From an uncultured Verrucomicrobia subdivision 3 bacterium (GTDB taxonomy: Bacteria > Verrucomicrobiota > Verrucomicrobiae > Limisphaerales > UBA11358), in contig CAINDH010000009.1 in NCBI GenBank assembly GCA_903847285.1, positions 1-13,759 of the forward strand: a stretch of DNA of 13,759 bases, given 5' to 3'. The notes under the pieces are model-generated. The model did not search any database and had not been told where the DNA came from. It saw only the letters and a program-made list of their open reading frames with translations. Shown here piece after piece: positions 7,036 through 13,759 of the stretch. A program made the position numbers and the translations under genes. Each line of letters opens with the position of its first letter. Position 1 is the stretch's first letter.

Positions 7036-9483
7036 ATGAAATCCATCATCAAACCTCTGGGTGTTTCCCTCGCACTAGGCTGCGCTACGACCGCGCTTGC
7101 CCAATCCGCCGGGCCAAAAATTGACCGCGTAGACATCAAGTTCGTCGGACCTTCCTCCGTCAGCGAGGATTACATTCGTTCGAACATCAAGCTCAAGAAC
7201 GGCTCGACCTATGTGCCCGGACTTACCCAGGACGACGTGCATTCGCTCTACGGCACGGGACAATTTTACAACATCCGCGTGGGTGTGGACTCGGCGGACA
7301 CCGGCGGCGTAGTGCTGACCTACACCGTGCAGGCGCGCCCGCGTATCACTGAAATCAAGTTCGAGGGCAACAAGAAACTATCCGACACCAAGCTTAAGAA
7401 AAAACTCACCGTCAAAGTGGGTGAGGCGCTGGATGAGCAGAAACTCTTCACCGCCGTGCAGGAGATGCAGAAACTTTACGAAAAGAACGGTCTCTCGGAC
7501 ACAAAGGTTAAATATATCCTCAACATCGAGGAGGTCACTGGCCACGGTGCCGTTACGTTCCAGATCGTGGAAAGCCCCAAGGTCAAAATCGTAGACGTGG
7601 AATTCCCCGGCGCGAAAGCTTTCAAAGAGAAACAGCTGCGCAAGGAAGTGAAGACCACACGCCGCTGGATGTTCTCATGGATTACCGGCAGCGGTTATTT
7701 TCATCAAGATGAGTTTGACGGTGACCGCGACCGTCTTTCCGATTTCTACCGCAACCACGGCTACTTGGATTTTCTGGTCACCGACGTGAAGTTGGACCAT
7801 CCCAAACCAAACACGCTGGACGTGAAATTCCTCGTAAGCGAAGGCCAGCAATACAAGGTAGGCGCGGTAAAATTCTCGGGCGGAAAAATTTTTACCGACA
7901 CGGAAATCATCAAAGGTCTGCGTGACATTCACGCCTTCGAGCGGCTGAAAGGCAACCTCGGCACAAATGGCTTGCCCATGGATACCGGCGACATCTTCAC
8001 GCCGGATGGTTTGAGCAAAGACACCGAAGCGATGCAGGATTTTTACGGTGCCAAAGGCTACATTGAAGCCTCGCAAGGACAAGCGCTGCGCGTGTTGCGC
8101 GTGCCGAACCTTGAGAAAAGCACGATGGATTTGGAATTTCAACTGGACGAAATGCAGAAGTCTTACGTCCAGAAAATTGAGATCCGCGGCAACACCAAGA
8201 CGAAAGACAAAGTCATCCGCCGCGAACTCGCCATTTCACCCGGCGAGACGATGGACATGGTTCGCGTCAAGATCAGCAAACAGCGTCTCGAAGGCTTGCA
8301 ATACTTCGAGAAAGTGGATGCCACGCCGGAGCCGACCGATCCACCCATCGCTGGCCGAAAAAATCTCGTCGTCAATGTCACCGAACAAAACACCGGCAAC
8401 TTCACTGTCGGCGCAGGTTTTAGTTCCGTGGATGCGCTCGTAGGTTATGCGGAAGTGTCGCAGGGAAATTTTGACCTGATGAATCCGCCCAGTTTCACTG
8501 GCGCGGGTCAGAAAATGCGTATCCGTTTGCAGCTCGGCACCAAGCGGCAGGATTACGAATTGTCATTTGTTGAACCGTGGTTCCTGAACCGCAAGCTCTC
8601 GCTCGGCGTTGACCTCTACCGGCACAGCCTGAATTACGAAAGCCCGAACAACATTTACAGCGAAGACCGAACCGGTGCACGTGTTAGTTTGAGCCGGGCA
8701 CTCGGCAGTGATTTCCTCATCGGCAGCATGAGCTACACGGTGGAAAATATTGGCATTTCGCTGAACAGCGGCTGGCATGGGGATATCAACACCCCGCCTA
8801 ACACGGTCAACTTTGCCAACGTCCCGCCGTCCATCCTGACCGAAACGGGTGATCACCTTTACCAACGGCTTGGCGGCTCGCTCGCTTACGACACCTTGAA
8901 TAGCGTGCAGCTACCTAGCCATGGGCAACGCTCAGAAATTTCCGGCGAGTTCAGCTTTGGCGACAAAACGTTCTACAAACTGGAATTGCACTCCGCTTGG
9001 TATTTTCCCGGCTTGATGAAAGGCCACATCATCGAACTCGGCGGCCGCGCCGGTTTTGCCGGTGGCGACGTGCCGTTCTATGACCGCTATTATTTGGGTG
9101 GCTTGTATTCGTTGCGTGGCTTCAAATTCCGCAACATTTCGCCACGCGAACTGCAAGCGCCGGATGCGGGCGGCGGTTATTTTGACGAACCCACCGGCGG
9201 CAACAGCTACTGGTTTGGTTCGATGGAATACAGCATCCCGATTCTGGAAAAAGACACCGGTCCCAGCCTGCGCTTCGCGTTGTTCTACGACATCGGCGCG
9301 GTTTCCGAGGGTGAGTATTCCTTTGACGGCAGCTACAGCGACAACTGGGGTTTTGGTATCCGCCTGAACATCCCACATCTCGGACCGTTGCGCCTCGACT
9401 ACGGCATTCCCATCAGCCACGACCGGTTCAACTCCAGCGGCGGCAAATTTCAATTCGGTGTCGGCTATCGCCGTGAATTCTAA
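7036..9483 (+). CDS. bamA: Outer membrane protein assembly factor BamA
   Basis: This 815-residue protein is the Omp85 insertase that folds beta-barrel proteins into the outer membrane. A signal peptide covers 1-23 (MKSIIKPLGVSLALGCATTA, then LAQ). Five POTRA-like units follow at roughly 29-100, 102-180, 183-271, 273-370 and 377-450, recognisable by repeated openings such as ITEIKFEGNKKLSDTKLKKK and VQKIEIRGNTKTKDKVIRRE. The fourth is enlarged by an insert around 303-330. The barrel (about 455-815) contains the conserved loop-6 RGF at 694-696 (context YSLRGFKF) and ends in Phe815, the C-terminal beta-signal residue expected of BAM substrates and BamA itself. The length matches E. coli BamA (810). 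The gene lies 10 bp after dnaB and 1 bp before the propeller gene; skp is the next gene but one, consistent with the common bamA-skp order interrupted by an insertion. Confidence 0.96.
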   Translation: MKSIIKPLGVSLALGCATTALAQSAGPKIDRVDIKFVGPSSVSEDYIRSNIKLKNGSTYVPGLTQDDVHSLYGTGQFYNIRVGVDSADTGGVVLTYTVQARPRITEIKFEGNKKLSDTKLKKKLTVKVGEALDEQKLFTAVQEMQKLYEKNGLSDTKVKYILNIEEVTGHGAVTFQIVESPKVKIVDVEFPGAKAFKEKQLRKEVKTTRRWMFSWITGSGYFHQDEFDGDRDRLSDFYRNHGYLDFLVTDVKLDHPKPNTLDVKFLVSEGQQYKVGAVKFSGGKIFTDTEIIKGLRDIHAFERLKGNLGTNGLPMDTGDIFTPDGLSKDTEAMQDFYGAKGYIEASQGQALRVLRVPNLEKSTMDLEFQLDEMQKSYVQKIEIRGNTKTKDKVIRRELAISPGETMDMVRVKISKQRLEGLQYFEKVDATPEPTDPPIAGRKNLVVNVTEQNTGNFTVGAGFSSVDALVGYAEVSQGNFDLMNPPSFTGAGQKMRIRLQLGTKRQDYELSFVEPWFLNRKLSLGVDLYRHSLNYESPNNIYSEDRTGARVSLSRALGSDFLIGSMSYTVENIGISLNSGWHGDINTPPNTVNFANVPPSILTETGDHLYQRLGGSLAYDTLNSVQLPSHGQRSEISGEFSFGDKTFYKLELHSAWYFPGLMKGHIIELGGRAGFAGGDVPFYDRYYLGGLYSLRGFKFRNISPRELQAPDAGGGYFDEPTGGNSYWFGSMEYSIPILEKDTGPSLRFALFYDIGAVSEGEYSFDGSYSDNWGFGIRLNIPHLGPLRLDYGIPISHDRFNSSGGKFQFGVGYRREF

Positions 9484-9484
9484 C

Positions 9485-11704
9485 ATGAAACTCTCCTCTA
9501 CATTAGCTGCAACCATTCTCGCCGCCACCATCGCCCTGCCCGCCTCGGCGGCCTTGAACCCCGGCAACCTGCCGCTGTGGTTTGAAGCCGGAAATGCCGC
9601 GCAGTTCACCGCGCGCGGACACGGCTCGCAATTCACCATCACCACCACCGGCACGGAATTCACTCTCCGTCAGGCCGACGGTCGCCAGACGACCGCGCGC
9701 ATGGTTTTCCTCGGCGGCAATCCCAAATCTGAAATTACCGGCGACGGTCAACTCCCCGCCAAGCTTAACCGCTTCATCGGCAACGAACCGGCGCAGTGGC
9801 AGTCCGGCCTCGCGACGTTCGCCAAAGTCCGGCTGGAAAAAATTTATCCCGGCATCAACGCTGTCTATTATGGCAACCAGGAAAAACTGGAATACGATTT
9901 CGAACTCGCCGCCGGTGTGAAGCCGGAAATCATCGCGCTCCGTTTTGACGGCATTCAAAAAATTTCCGTTAACGCACAGGGACAACTTGTCATCGCGCTC
10001 GGTGGCGGGGAAATCACCCAGCAACCGCCCGTCGCCTATCAGACCATCGCCGGCCAGCGCCGGTCGGTCGCCGCCAGCTATCGGATTTTGGATTCAAGGA
10101 CAATGGGCTTTGCCATCGGCAGCTACGACCATTCGCAGCCGCTGGTGATTGACCCGGTTTTCACAACCTACTTCGGGGGCAGCTCCGATGAAACCGCGTG
10201 GGCAGTGGCAGTGGATCCGAATGACAATTCGATTTACCTCGCTGGCCAGACAGTTTCGACCAGGGTCACCAACGGCGTGCCTTTCACTAAAGACGCCTAT
10301 GATCCAAGCTTCAACGGCGGCACGATACTCGGTGATGCATTCGTGGCCAAGTTTGACAGCACTGGCGGTCTTACTTACTGCACCTACCTTGGCGGTAAAG
10401 GCGAGGATGCAGCCTACGCGATTGCCGTGGATGCCTTCGGCCATGTGTTTGTCACCGGCATCACCCAATCCCGCGATTTCCCGGTTAGAAATCCAGTGGT
10501 CTATGGCAACTTCAATGGCACCAATATTTCCGGCAAGATTATTTCTACCATCAACGCCTTCCCGACCGACTGCTTTGTCACTGAACTGGAAGCCGATGGA
10601 GCATCACTTGTTTATTCCACCTATCTCGGCGGAAACAAATTTGAATCCGCGTTCGGCATCGCCGTTGACCCCGCAGGCAACGCGTTCGTGACGGGCTACA
10701 CCACCTCCACAAACTTTCCGGTCACGGCTGACGCTTACCAAAAGCACCTCATGTGCCCACAGGCTGCTTACATCTATCAGAACGCCTTTGTGACTGAAAT
10801 CGCGGCGGGCGGCGGGCAGTTGAATTATTCCACGTTCTTGGGTGGAACAAACTATGACTGCGGCCTTGGCATCGCCTACAATAACGGCTACGTCGTCGTG
10901 GTCGGTGAAACCAAGTCAAAAAATTTTCCTTGGGTGAACGGGCTGACTAATAATTGCCGCTACTTAAATGGGCGCACAAACCAGTTGCCCGTGTTCGACG
11001 CCTTCGTGACCCAGTTCACTACGAATGGAACAAGCCTCGACCTACAATACTCCACCTTCCTCGGCAGCACCAATGAAGATGTGGCAACTGCGGTGGCAGT
11101 GGATGCCAATGGCGCCGCTTACGTCGTCGGCTGGACGACTTCCACGAACTTCCCCATAGAGCATCCGATCTCCGACCTCTCCTCATTTGTTCACACGAAC
11201 AAAACTGGCTTTGCCATCGCCACCAACGCCTTTCTTAGCATCATTACCAACGGACCGACCGGCCTTACCTACTCACAGTCTTTTGGTGGGCGCGGTCAAG
11301 ATATTGCCAATGGCGTGGCGCTTGACGGCTGGAGAAATATCTACGTCATCGGCACCGCATCATCCACAAATTTCCCTGTCTACAACATCCCCACAGACGG
11401 CACGAATAGTTTCAGCACCAACAGCTGCTTGCGTGCAAAAAACTCTGGTGCCAGCGATGCGTTTGTAGTGGCGTTTGATTCCATCGACTCTACGAACTTT
11501 CTGTCTGCAACTAATCGGTTCTTTGGCGCGGCATACATTGGAGGCAAGGCTAATGATTCCGGCATGGCCATCGCCATTGACTCGACTAACATTGTCATCG
11601 TCGGCACAACCACCTCCACAAACCTGCCTGTATCTGTTAACGCCTACAAAACGAAACGCATCGGCAACAAAGACACGTTCATCTCGAAGTTCAATTTTAA
11701 CTAG
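9485..11704 (+). CDS. Secreted SBBP-repeat beta-propeller protein (seven repeats)
   Basis: This 739-residue protein has a signal peptide (MKLSSTLAATILAATIALPA, cleavage near ASA at 20-22). A GTG start nine codons upstream, inside bamA, would place extra residues before the signal peptide and is not favoured. Residues about 25-222 form a beta-rich domain resembling the DUF7948-type domain that often precedes SBBP repeats, with WFEAGNAAQFTARG and RLEKIYPGINAVYYG. Seven repeats then follow, centred on GG or GS pairs at 231, 303, 382, 453, 527, 601 and 686, each of the form TYLGG-x3-D-x3-AIAVD-x2-G-x-x-YVxGxTxSxxFPV. That count fits a closed seven-bladed propeller. No sorting tail (PEP-CTERM or type IX) is visible, so it may stay periplasmic or be released. 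The ATG lies 1 bp after the bamA stop, implying translational coupling. The function is unknown. Confidence 0.9.
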   Translation: MKLSSTLAATILAATIALPASAALNPGNLPLWFEAGNAAQFTARGHGSQFTITTTGTEFTLRQADGRQTTARMVFLGGNPKSEITGDGQLPAKLNRFIGNEPAQWQSGLATFAKVRLEKIYPGINAVYYGNQEKLEYDFELAAGVKPEIIALRFDGIQKISVNAQGQLVIALGGGEITQQPPVAYQTIAGQRRSVAASYRILDSRTMGFAIGSYDHSQPLVIDPVFTTYFGGSSDETAWAVAVDPNDNSIYLAGQTVSTRVTNGVPFTKDAYDPSFNGGTILGDAFVAKFDSTGGLTYCTYLGGKGEDAAYAIAVDAFGHVFVTGITQSRDFPVRNPVVYGNFNGTNISGKIISTINAFPTDCFVTELEADGASLVYSTYLGGNKFESAFGIAVDPAGNAFVTGYTTSTNFPVTADAYQKHLMCPQAAYIYQNAFVTEIAAGGGQLNYSTFLGGTNYDCGLGIAYNNGYVVVVGETKSKNFPWVNGLTNNCRYLNGRTNQLPVFDAFVTQFTTNGTSLDLQYSTFLGSTNEDVATAVAVDANGAAYVVGWTTSTNFPIEHPISDLSSFVHTNKTGFAIATNAFLSIITNGPTGLTYSQSFGGRGQDIANGVALDGWRNIYVIGTASSTNFPVYNIPTDGTNSFSTNSCLRAKNSGASDAFVVAFDSIDSTNFLSATNRFFGAAYIGGKANDSGMAIAIDSTNIVIVGTTTSTNLPVSVNAYKTKRIGNKDTFISKFNFN
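10163..11701 (+). repeat. Seven SBBP protein repeats (71-85 residues each)
   Basis: Repeat spacing, measured between the GG/GS pairs, is 72, 79, 71, 74, 74 and 85 residues. The phrase TSTNFP or a close variant closes most blades. At the DNA level the 15-mer ACCACCTCCACAAAC is identical at 10700-10714 (repeat 3) and 11609-11623 (repeat 7). Otherwise the copies have diverged, pointing to old duplication with a few conserved patches. Confidence 0.85.
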
Positions 11705-11763
11705 TGACCTCACCCCTGATTTTCTGCTCGCATCCAAAAATAATTCTGCTTTCCTTTTCGCCC

Positions 11764-12384
11764 ATGAAAAATTTACGTTTACTCATCGTCGCCGCCTTGA
11801 TGGCCGCCGCCCTGTCCGCTTCCGCGCAATCCAAAATTGCCAGCGTGGACATGAAAAAAATCTTTAACGGCTACCTCAAGACCAAGACTGCCCAGTCCAT
11901 CATGGACAAGAAAAAAACCGAGCTCATCAAGGAACTCAAGGACATGGCCGAGGGTCTCGATCAGGCGCGCAAGGATTACAAGCAGTTGCTAGATCAGTCT
12001 AACGATCAGGCCATCTCTGCCGATGAGCGGGACAAGCGCAAAGCGTCCGCCACGGAAAAAGCCCGCGACGTGAACAGCCGGCAAGTGGCTTTTGAACAAT
12101 ACCAGCGCCAGGCTGAAACCCGTCTCGCAGATGAAAGTCAGCGCATGGTCACCGGTCTCGTCGGCGAAATTCAAAAAGCCATTGCCGACAAGGCTCGCCT
12201 CGGCAGCTACACACTGGTGGTGGACACCGCCTCGGCCAGTGCCACTGGCACACCCGCCGTGCTTTACGCTGATCCGGCCACGGATATTACCCCTTCTGTG
12301 CTCGCTCAACTCAACGCCGGGCTGACCGTGGATGCTATCAAACCCGCAGGCGGTTTGCTGAACATCAGCACCAACGCCCCGTAA
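11764..12384 (+). CDS. skp: OmpH/Skp-family periplasmic chaperone
   Basis: This 206-residue protein has a signal peptide (MKNLRLLIVAALMAAALSAS, cleavage near SAQ at 20-22). The GTG at 11704, which overlaps the previous stop codon by one base, would add 20 uncharged residues before the signal peptide, so the ATG at 11764 is chosen. The mature N-terminus KIASVDMKKIFNGY (24-37) is the OmpH/Skp opening strand. Residues about 45-145 are a charged, Lys/Glu/Gln/Ala-rich coiled coil, the tentacle region of the Skp trimer. The end returns to beta-structure with YTLVVDTA (149-156) and PAVLYADPATDITPSVLAQLN (164-184), the family closing motif, plus a roughly 20-residue tail. Skp holds unfolded outer-membrane proteins in the periplasm for delivery to BamA, encoded two genes upstream. 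The usual downstream lpxD is absent here. Confidence 0.93.
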   Translation: MKNLRLLIVAALMAAALSASAQSKIASVDMKKIFNGYLKTKTAQSIMDKKKTELIKELKDMAEGLDQARKDYKQLLDQSNDQAISADERDKRKASATEKARDVNSRQVAFEQYQRQAETRLADESQRMVTGLVGEIQKAIADKARLGSYTLVVDTASASATGTPAVLYADPATDITPSVLAQLNAGLTVDAIKPAGGLLNISTNAP

Positions 12385-12427
12385 GCCGCACCTAATCCGT
12401 TAAATAATAATTTCCCGCTTGCTACCT

Positions 12428-12459
12428 AGAGCGTGAATGTCTACATTCCGCGCTCTTTT
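12428..12459 (+). terminator. Terminator or attenuator hairpin between skp and rpmI
   Basis: AGAGCG (12428-12433) pairs with CGCTCT (12451-12456), and GAATG (12435-12439) pairs with CATTC (12444-12448), with a 1x2 internal loop between and a TCTA loop. TTTT follows at 12456-12459. It may end the dnaB-bamA-skp transcript. Lying 19 bp before rpmI, it may also work as a leader attenuator of the rpmI-rplT unit, which in other bacteria is autoregulated by L20. The T-run is short, so termination would be partial. Confidence 0.55.
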
Positions 12460-12477
12460 GCTACTGAATTAAAATTT

Positions 12478-12693
12478 ATGCGTCGTCCAAAAGGCATCAA
12501 AACCAAGAAATCCGCAGCCAAGCGGTTTAAAATCACTGCCACCGGCAAAGTCCTGCGCGCACGCGCGGGTCGCCGCCATCTGGCCCAGACCAAAAACGCC
12601 AAGCGCCTCCGCCGTCTCGGCAAAGCCGCTGTCGTGGACAAGACAGATGTATACCGCATCACTCAAAGCATGCCGTTCAGCCACCGCGGATAA
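12478..12693 (+). CDS. rpmI: 50S ribosomal protein L35
   Basis: This 71-residue, very basic protein has the L35 signature KGIKTKKSAAKRFKITATGK (5-24), an ARAGRRH-type segment (29-35) and a C-terminus ending in MPFSHRG. The family is usually about 65 residues. A GTG 15 codons upstream lies inside the leader hairpin and would add a non-basic stretch, so the ATG at 12478 is used. It is followed 37 bp later by rplT, the universal partner. infC, which normally precedes rpmI, is not here; skp takes its place. No Shine-Dalgarno sequence precedes the start, only an AT-rich stretch. Confidence 0.95.
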   Translation: MRRPKGIKTKKSAAKRFKITATGKVLRARAGRRHLAQTKNAKRLRRLGKAAVVDKTDVYRITQSMPFSHRG

Positions 12694-12730
12694 TTTTTTC
12701 ACCAACCTAAACTGTTAACTATCTACTAAG

Positions 12731-13114
12731 ATGCGTGTCACTAACTCCCCCGCCTCCCGCAAACGTCGCAAACGGATGTTGACGGCGGCCAAAGGCTTCC
12801 GTCTCAAACGTTCCAAACTTTACCGCTACGCGTCCGACGCCGTTGACCATGGCCGTCAATACGCCTATCGCGATCGCCGCACGAAAAAACGCACCTTCCG
12901 TTATCTCTGGCAGGCGCGTATCAATGCCGCGACCCGCGAAGCTGGCCTGACCTACAGCCGTTTCATCGAAGGTCTCAAAGCCGCAAAGTGCGTGCTTGAC
13001 CGCAAGGTGCTCGCCGATATCGCCGCAACCGACGCCGCTGCGTTCACCGAAATCGTGAACCTCGCCAAGGCCGCGCTGAAGAACAAGCCCGCGGCCACTC
13101 TGGCCAAGGCTTAA
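12731..13114 (+). CDS. rplT: 50S ribosomal protein L20
   Basis: This 127-residue, basic protein matches L20 throughout: RKRRKRMLTAAKGFRLKRSK (10-29), YAYRDRRTKKRTFRYLW (44-60), RINAATREAGLTYSRFIEGL (63-82) and DRKVLADIA (90-98). L20 binds 23S rRNA early in large-subunit assembly and, in several bacteria, represses its own operon through the leader RNA. It is about 10 residues longer than the usual 117-119, because of an Ala/Lys-rich tail. It shares a unit with rpmI and is closed by a strong terminator 22 bp after the stop. Confidence 0.97.
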   Translation: MRVTNSPASRKRRKRMLTAAKGFRLKRSKLYRYASDAVDHGRQYAYRDRRTKKRTFRYLWQARINAATREAGLTYSRFIEGLKAAKCVLDRKVLADIAATDAAAFTEIVNLAKAALKNKPAATLAKA

Positions 13115-13135
13115 TTGAAGCGAAATTAATTCCTG

Positions 13136-13170
13136 ACGGGCGACCAGCGATGGTCGCCCGTTTTTCTTTT
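13136..13170 (+). terminator. Rho-independent terminator after rplT
   Basis: ACGGGCGACCA (13136-13146) pairs perfectly with TGGTCGCCCGT (13151-13161) in an 11-bp stem closed by a GCGA (GNRA) tetraloop. TTTTTCTTTT follows at 13161-13170. It is a textbook intrinsic terminator, and it lies only 38 bp before the pheS start codon. Confidence 0.92.
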
Positions 13171-13208
13171 CTTCCATCTGTCATCCGCTATTCTCCACCC
13201 ACAATTTT

Positions 13209-13759
13209 ATGGGATTTCTGAACGACATCGAGCCGCTCAAGCAAAACGCGCTGTCCGAACTTCGGACCGCGCCCGACCTCGCCACTTTGGAACAGACCAA
13301 AGGCGCATGGATCGGGCCAAATGGCAAGTTCACCGCGCTGATGAAGCAAATGGGCACGCTCTCGAAAGAAGAAAAGCCCGCCGCCGGCAAACTCATCAAC
13401 GCCGCCAAGATGGAACTCGAAGCCGCCCTGCTCTCTCGTCGGGAAGAGTTGGAACTGAAAGCCGCGCTACCGAAAGAGCCGACCGATTTCACGCTCCCCG
13501 GACGACGCCGCGCGCTAGGCAAATTGCATCCGCTCACGCAAGTCACCGACGACATCGTCCGCGCGTTCCGCAAGATTGGTTTCGCCGTCGCCGATGGGCC
13601 GGAGATCGAGGATGAGTATCATTGCTTTGACGCGCTTAACACGCCCGCCGACCATCCCGCGCGCGATTCTCAGGACACGTTTTATCTCACCACAACCGAC
13701 AAACGCCTGCTCCGCACACACACGTCGTCCGTGCAGATTCGCGTGATGGAAAAGCAAGC
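13209..13759 (+). CDS. pheS: Phenylalanine--tRNA ligase alpha subunit (3' end beyond window)
   Basis: An open frame from the ATG at 13209 runs to the window edge, giving 183 complete codons of a protein usually about 330-350 residues long. Residues about 1-90 are the N-terminal coiled-coil tRNA-binding arm, with the family phrase GPNGKFTALMKQMGTLSKEEK (36-56). The catalytic domain begins with GKLHPLTQV (104-112). Class II features follow: GFAVADGPEIE (124-134), DALNTPADHPARDSQDTFYL (141-160) and LLRTHTSSVQIRVM (167-180), which includes motif 2. With PheT it charges tRNA-Phe; pheT would be expected just to the right. No Shine-Dalgarno sequence is visible. The terminator ending 38 bp upstream leaves little room for a separate promoter. 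Confidence 0.96.
   Translation, partial: MGFLNDIEPLKQNALSELRTAPDLATLEQTKGAWIGPNGKFTALMKQMGTLSKEEKPAAGKLINAAKMELEAALLSRREELELKAALPKEPTDFTLPGRRRALGKLHPLTQVTDDIVRAFRKIGFAVADGPEIEDEYHCFDALNTPADHPARDSQDTFYLTTTDKRLLRTHTSSVQIRVMEKQ

Noticed and set aside
8932..9663. Minus-strand open frame of 243 codons across the bamA/propeller junction
   Set aside because: It is antisense to two well-supported genes, and its composition mirrors their codons with no motif of its own.
11704..11763. GTG start giving Skp a 20-residue extension that overlaps the previous stop
   Set aside because: The signal peptide begins exactly at the ATG at 11764. The extension would bury it behind an unusual leader.
1..13759. CRISPR array, prophage, transposon, tRNA or rRNA
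   Set aside because: No regularly spaced repeats of CRISPR type, no transposase or integrase frame, no flanking target duplications and no tRNA-like cloverleaf were found on reading both strands.

Overview
The window reads as ordinary chromosome of a Gram-negative (diderm) bacterium. The outer-membrane assembly genes bamA and skp, a signal-peptide-bearing FecR-TPR-beta-barrel protein and an SBBP beta-propeller protein all imply an outer membrane. This mix, together with the lack of a recognisable Shine-Dalgarno sequence before any of the ten genes, best fits the Verrucomicrobiota (perhaps the Pedosphaera/Limisphaerales side). That placement is an inference from gene content, not from a marker comparison. 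No rRNA, tRNA, CRISPR array, insertion sequence or prophage gene was seen.

Left part (1-5138). A long minus-strand frame runs off the left edge (1-2996) without an in-frame stop. It encodes a secreted protein with a FecR domain, TPR-type helical repeats and the start of a TonB-receptor-like outer-membrane barrel. Divergent from it, across a 353-bp gap, is a small exported Gly/Pro-rich protein with two canonical EF-hand loops (3350-3733), ended by a strong hairpin terminator. An MFS drug-efflux-type transporter (3888-5138, minus strand) converges on it.

Right part (5139-13759). A 405-bp AT-rich intergenic region holds several inverted repeats and a cluster of TGTTAA half-sites. It is followed by a tightly packed plus-strand run: dnaB (replicative helicase), bamA 10 bp later, a 739-residue seven-repeat SBBP propeller protein whose ATG lies 1 bp after the bamA stop, and skp/ompH (periplasmic chaperone). 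After a terminator-like hairpin come rpmI (L35) and rplT (L20). A perfect GNRA-loop terminator then precedes pheS (phenylalanyl-tRNA synthetase alpha chain), which runs off the right edge.

Functionally, bamA and skp form an outer-membrane-protein biogenesis unit, and the SBBP protein is placed so as to be co-translated with it. rpmI-rplT-pheS is the familiar translation block, but without infC in front. No defence, mobile or biosynthetic system is present. The most unusual items are the FecR-TPR-barrel fusion, the propeller gene wedged between bamA and skp, the dnaB-bamA linkage, and the uniform absence of Shine-Dalgarno sequences.
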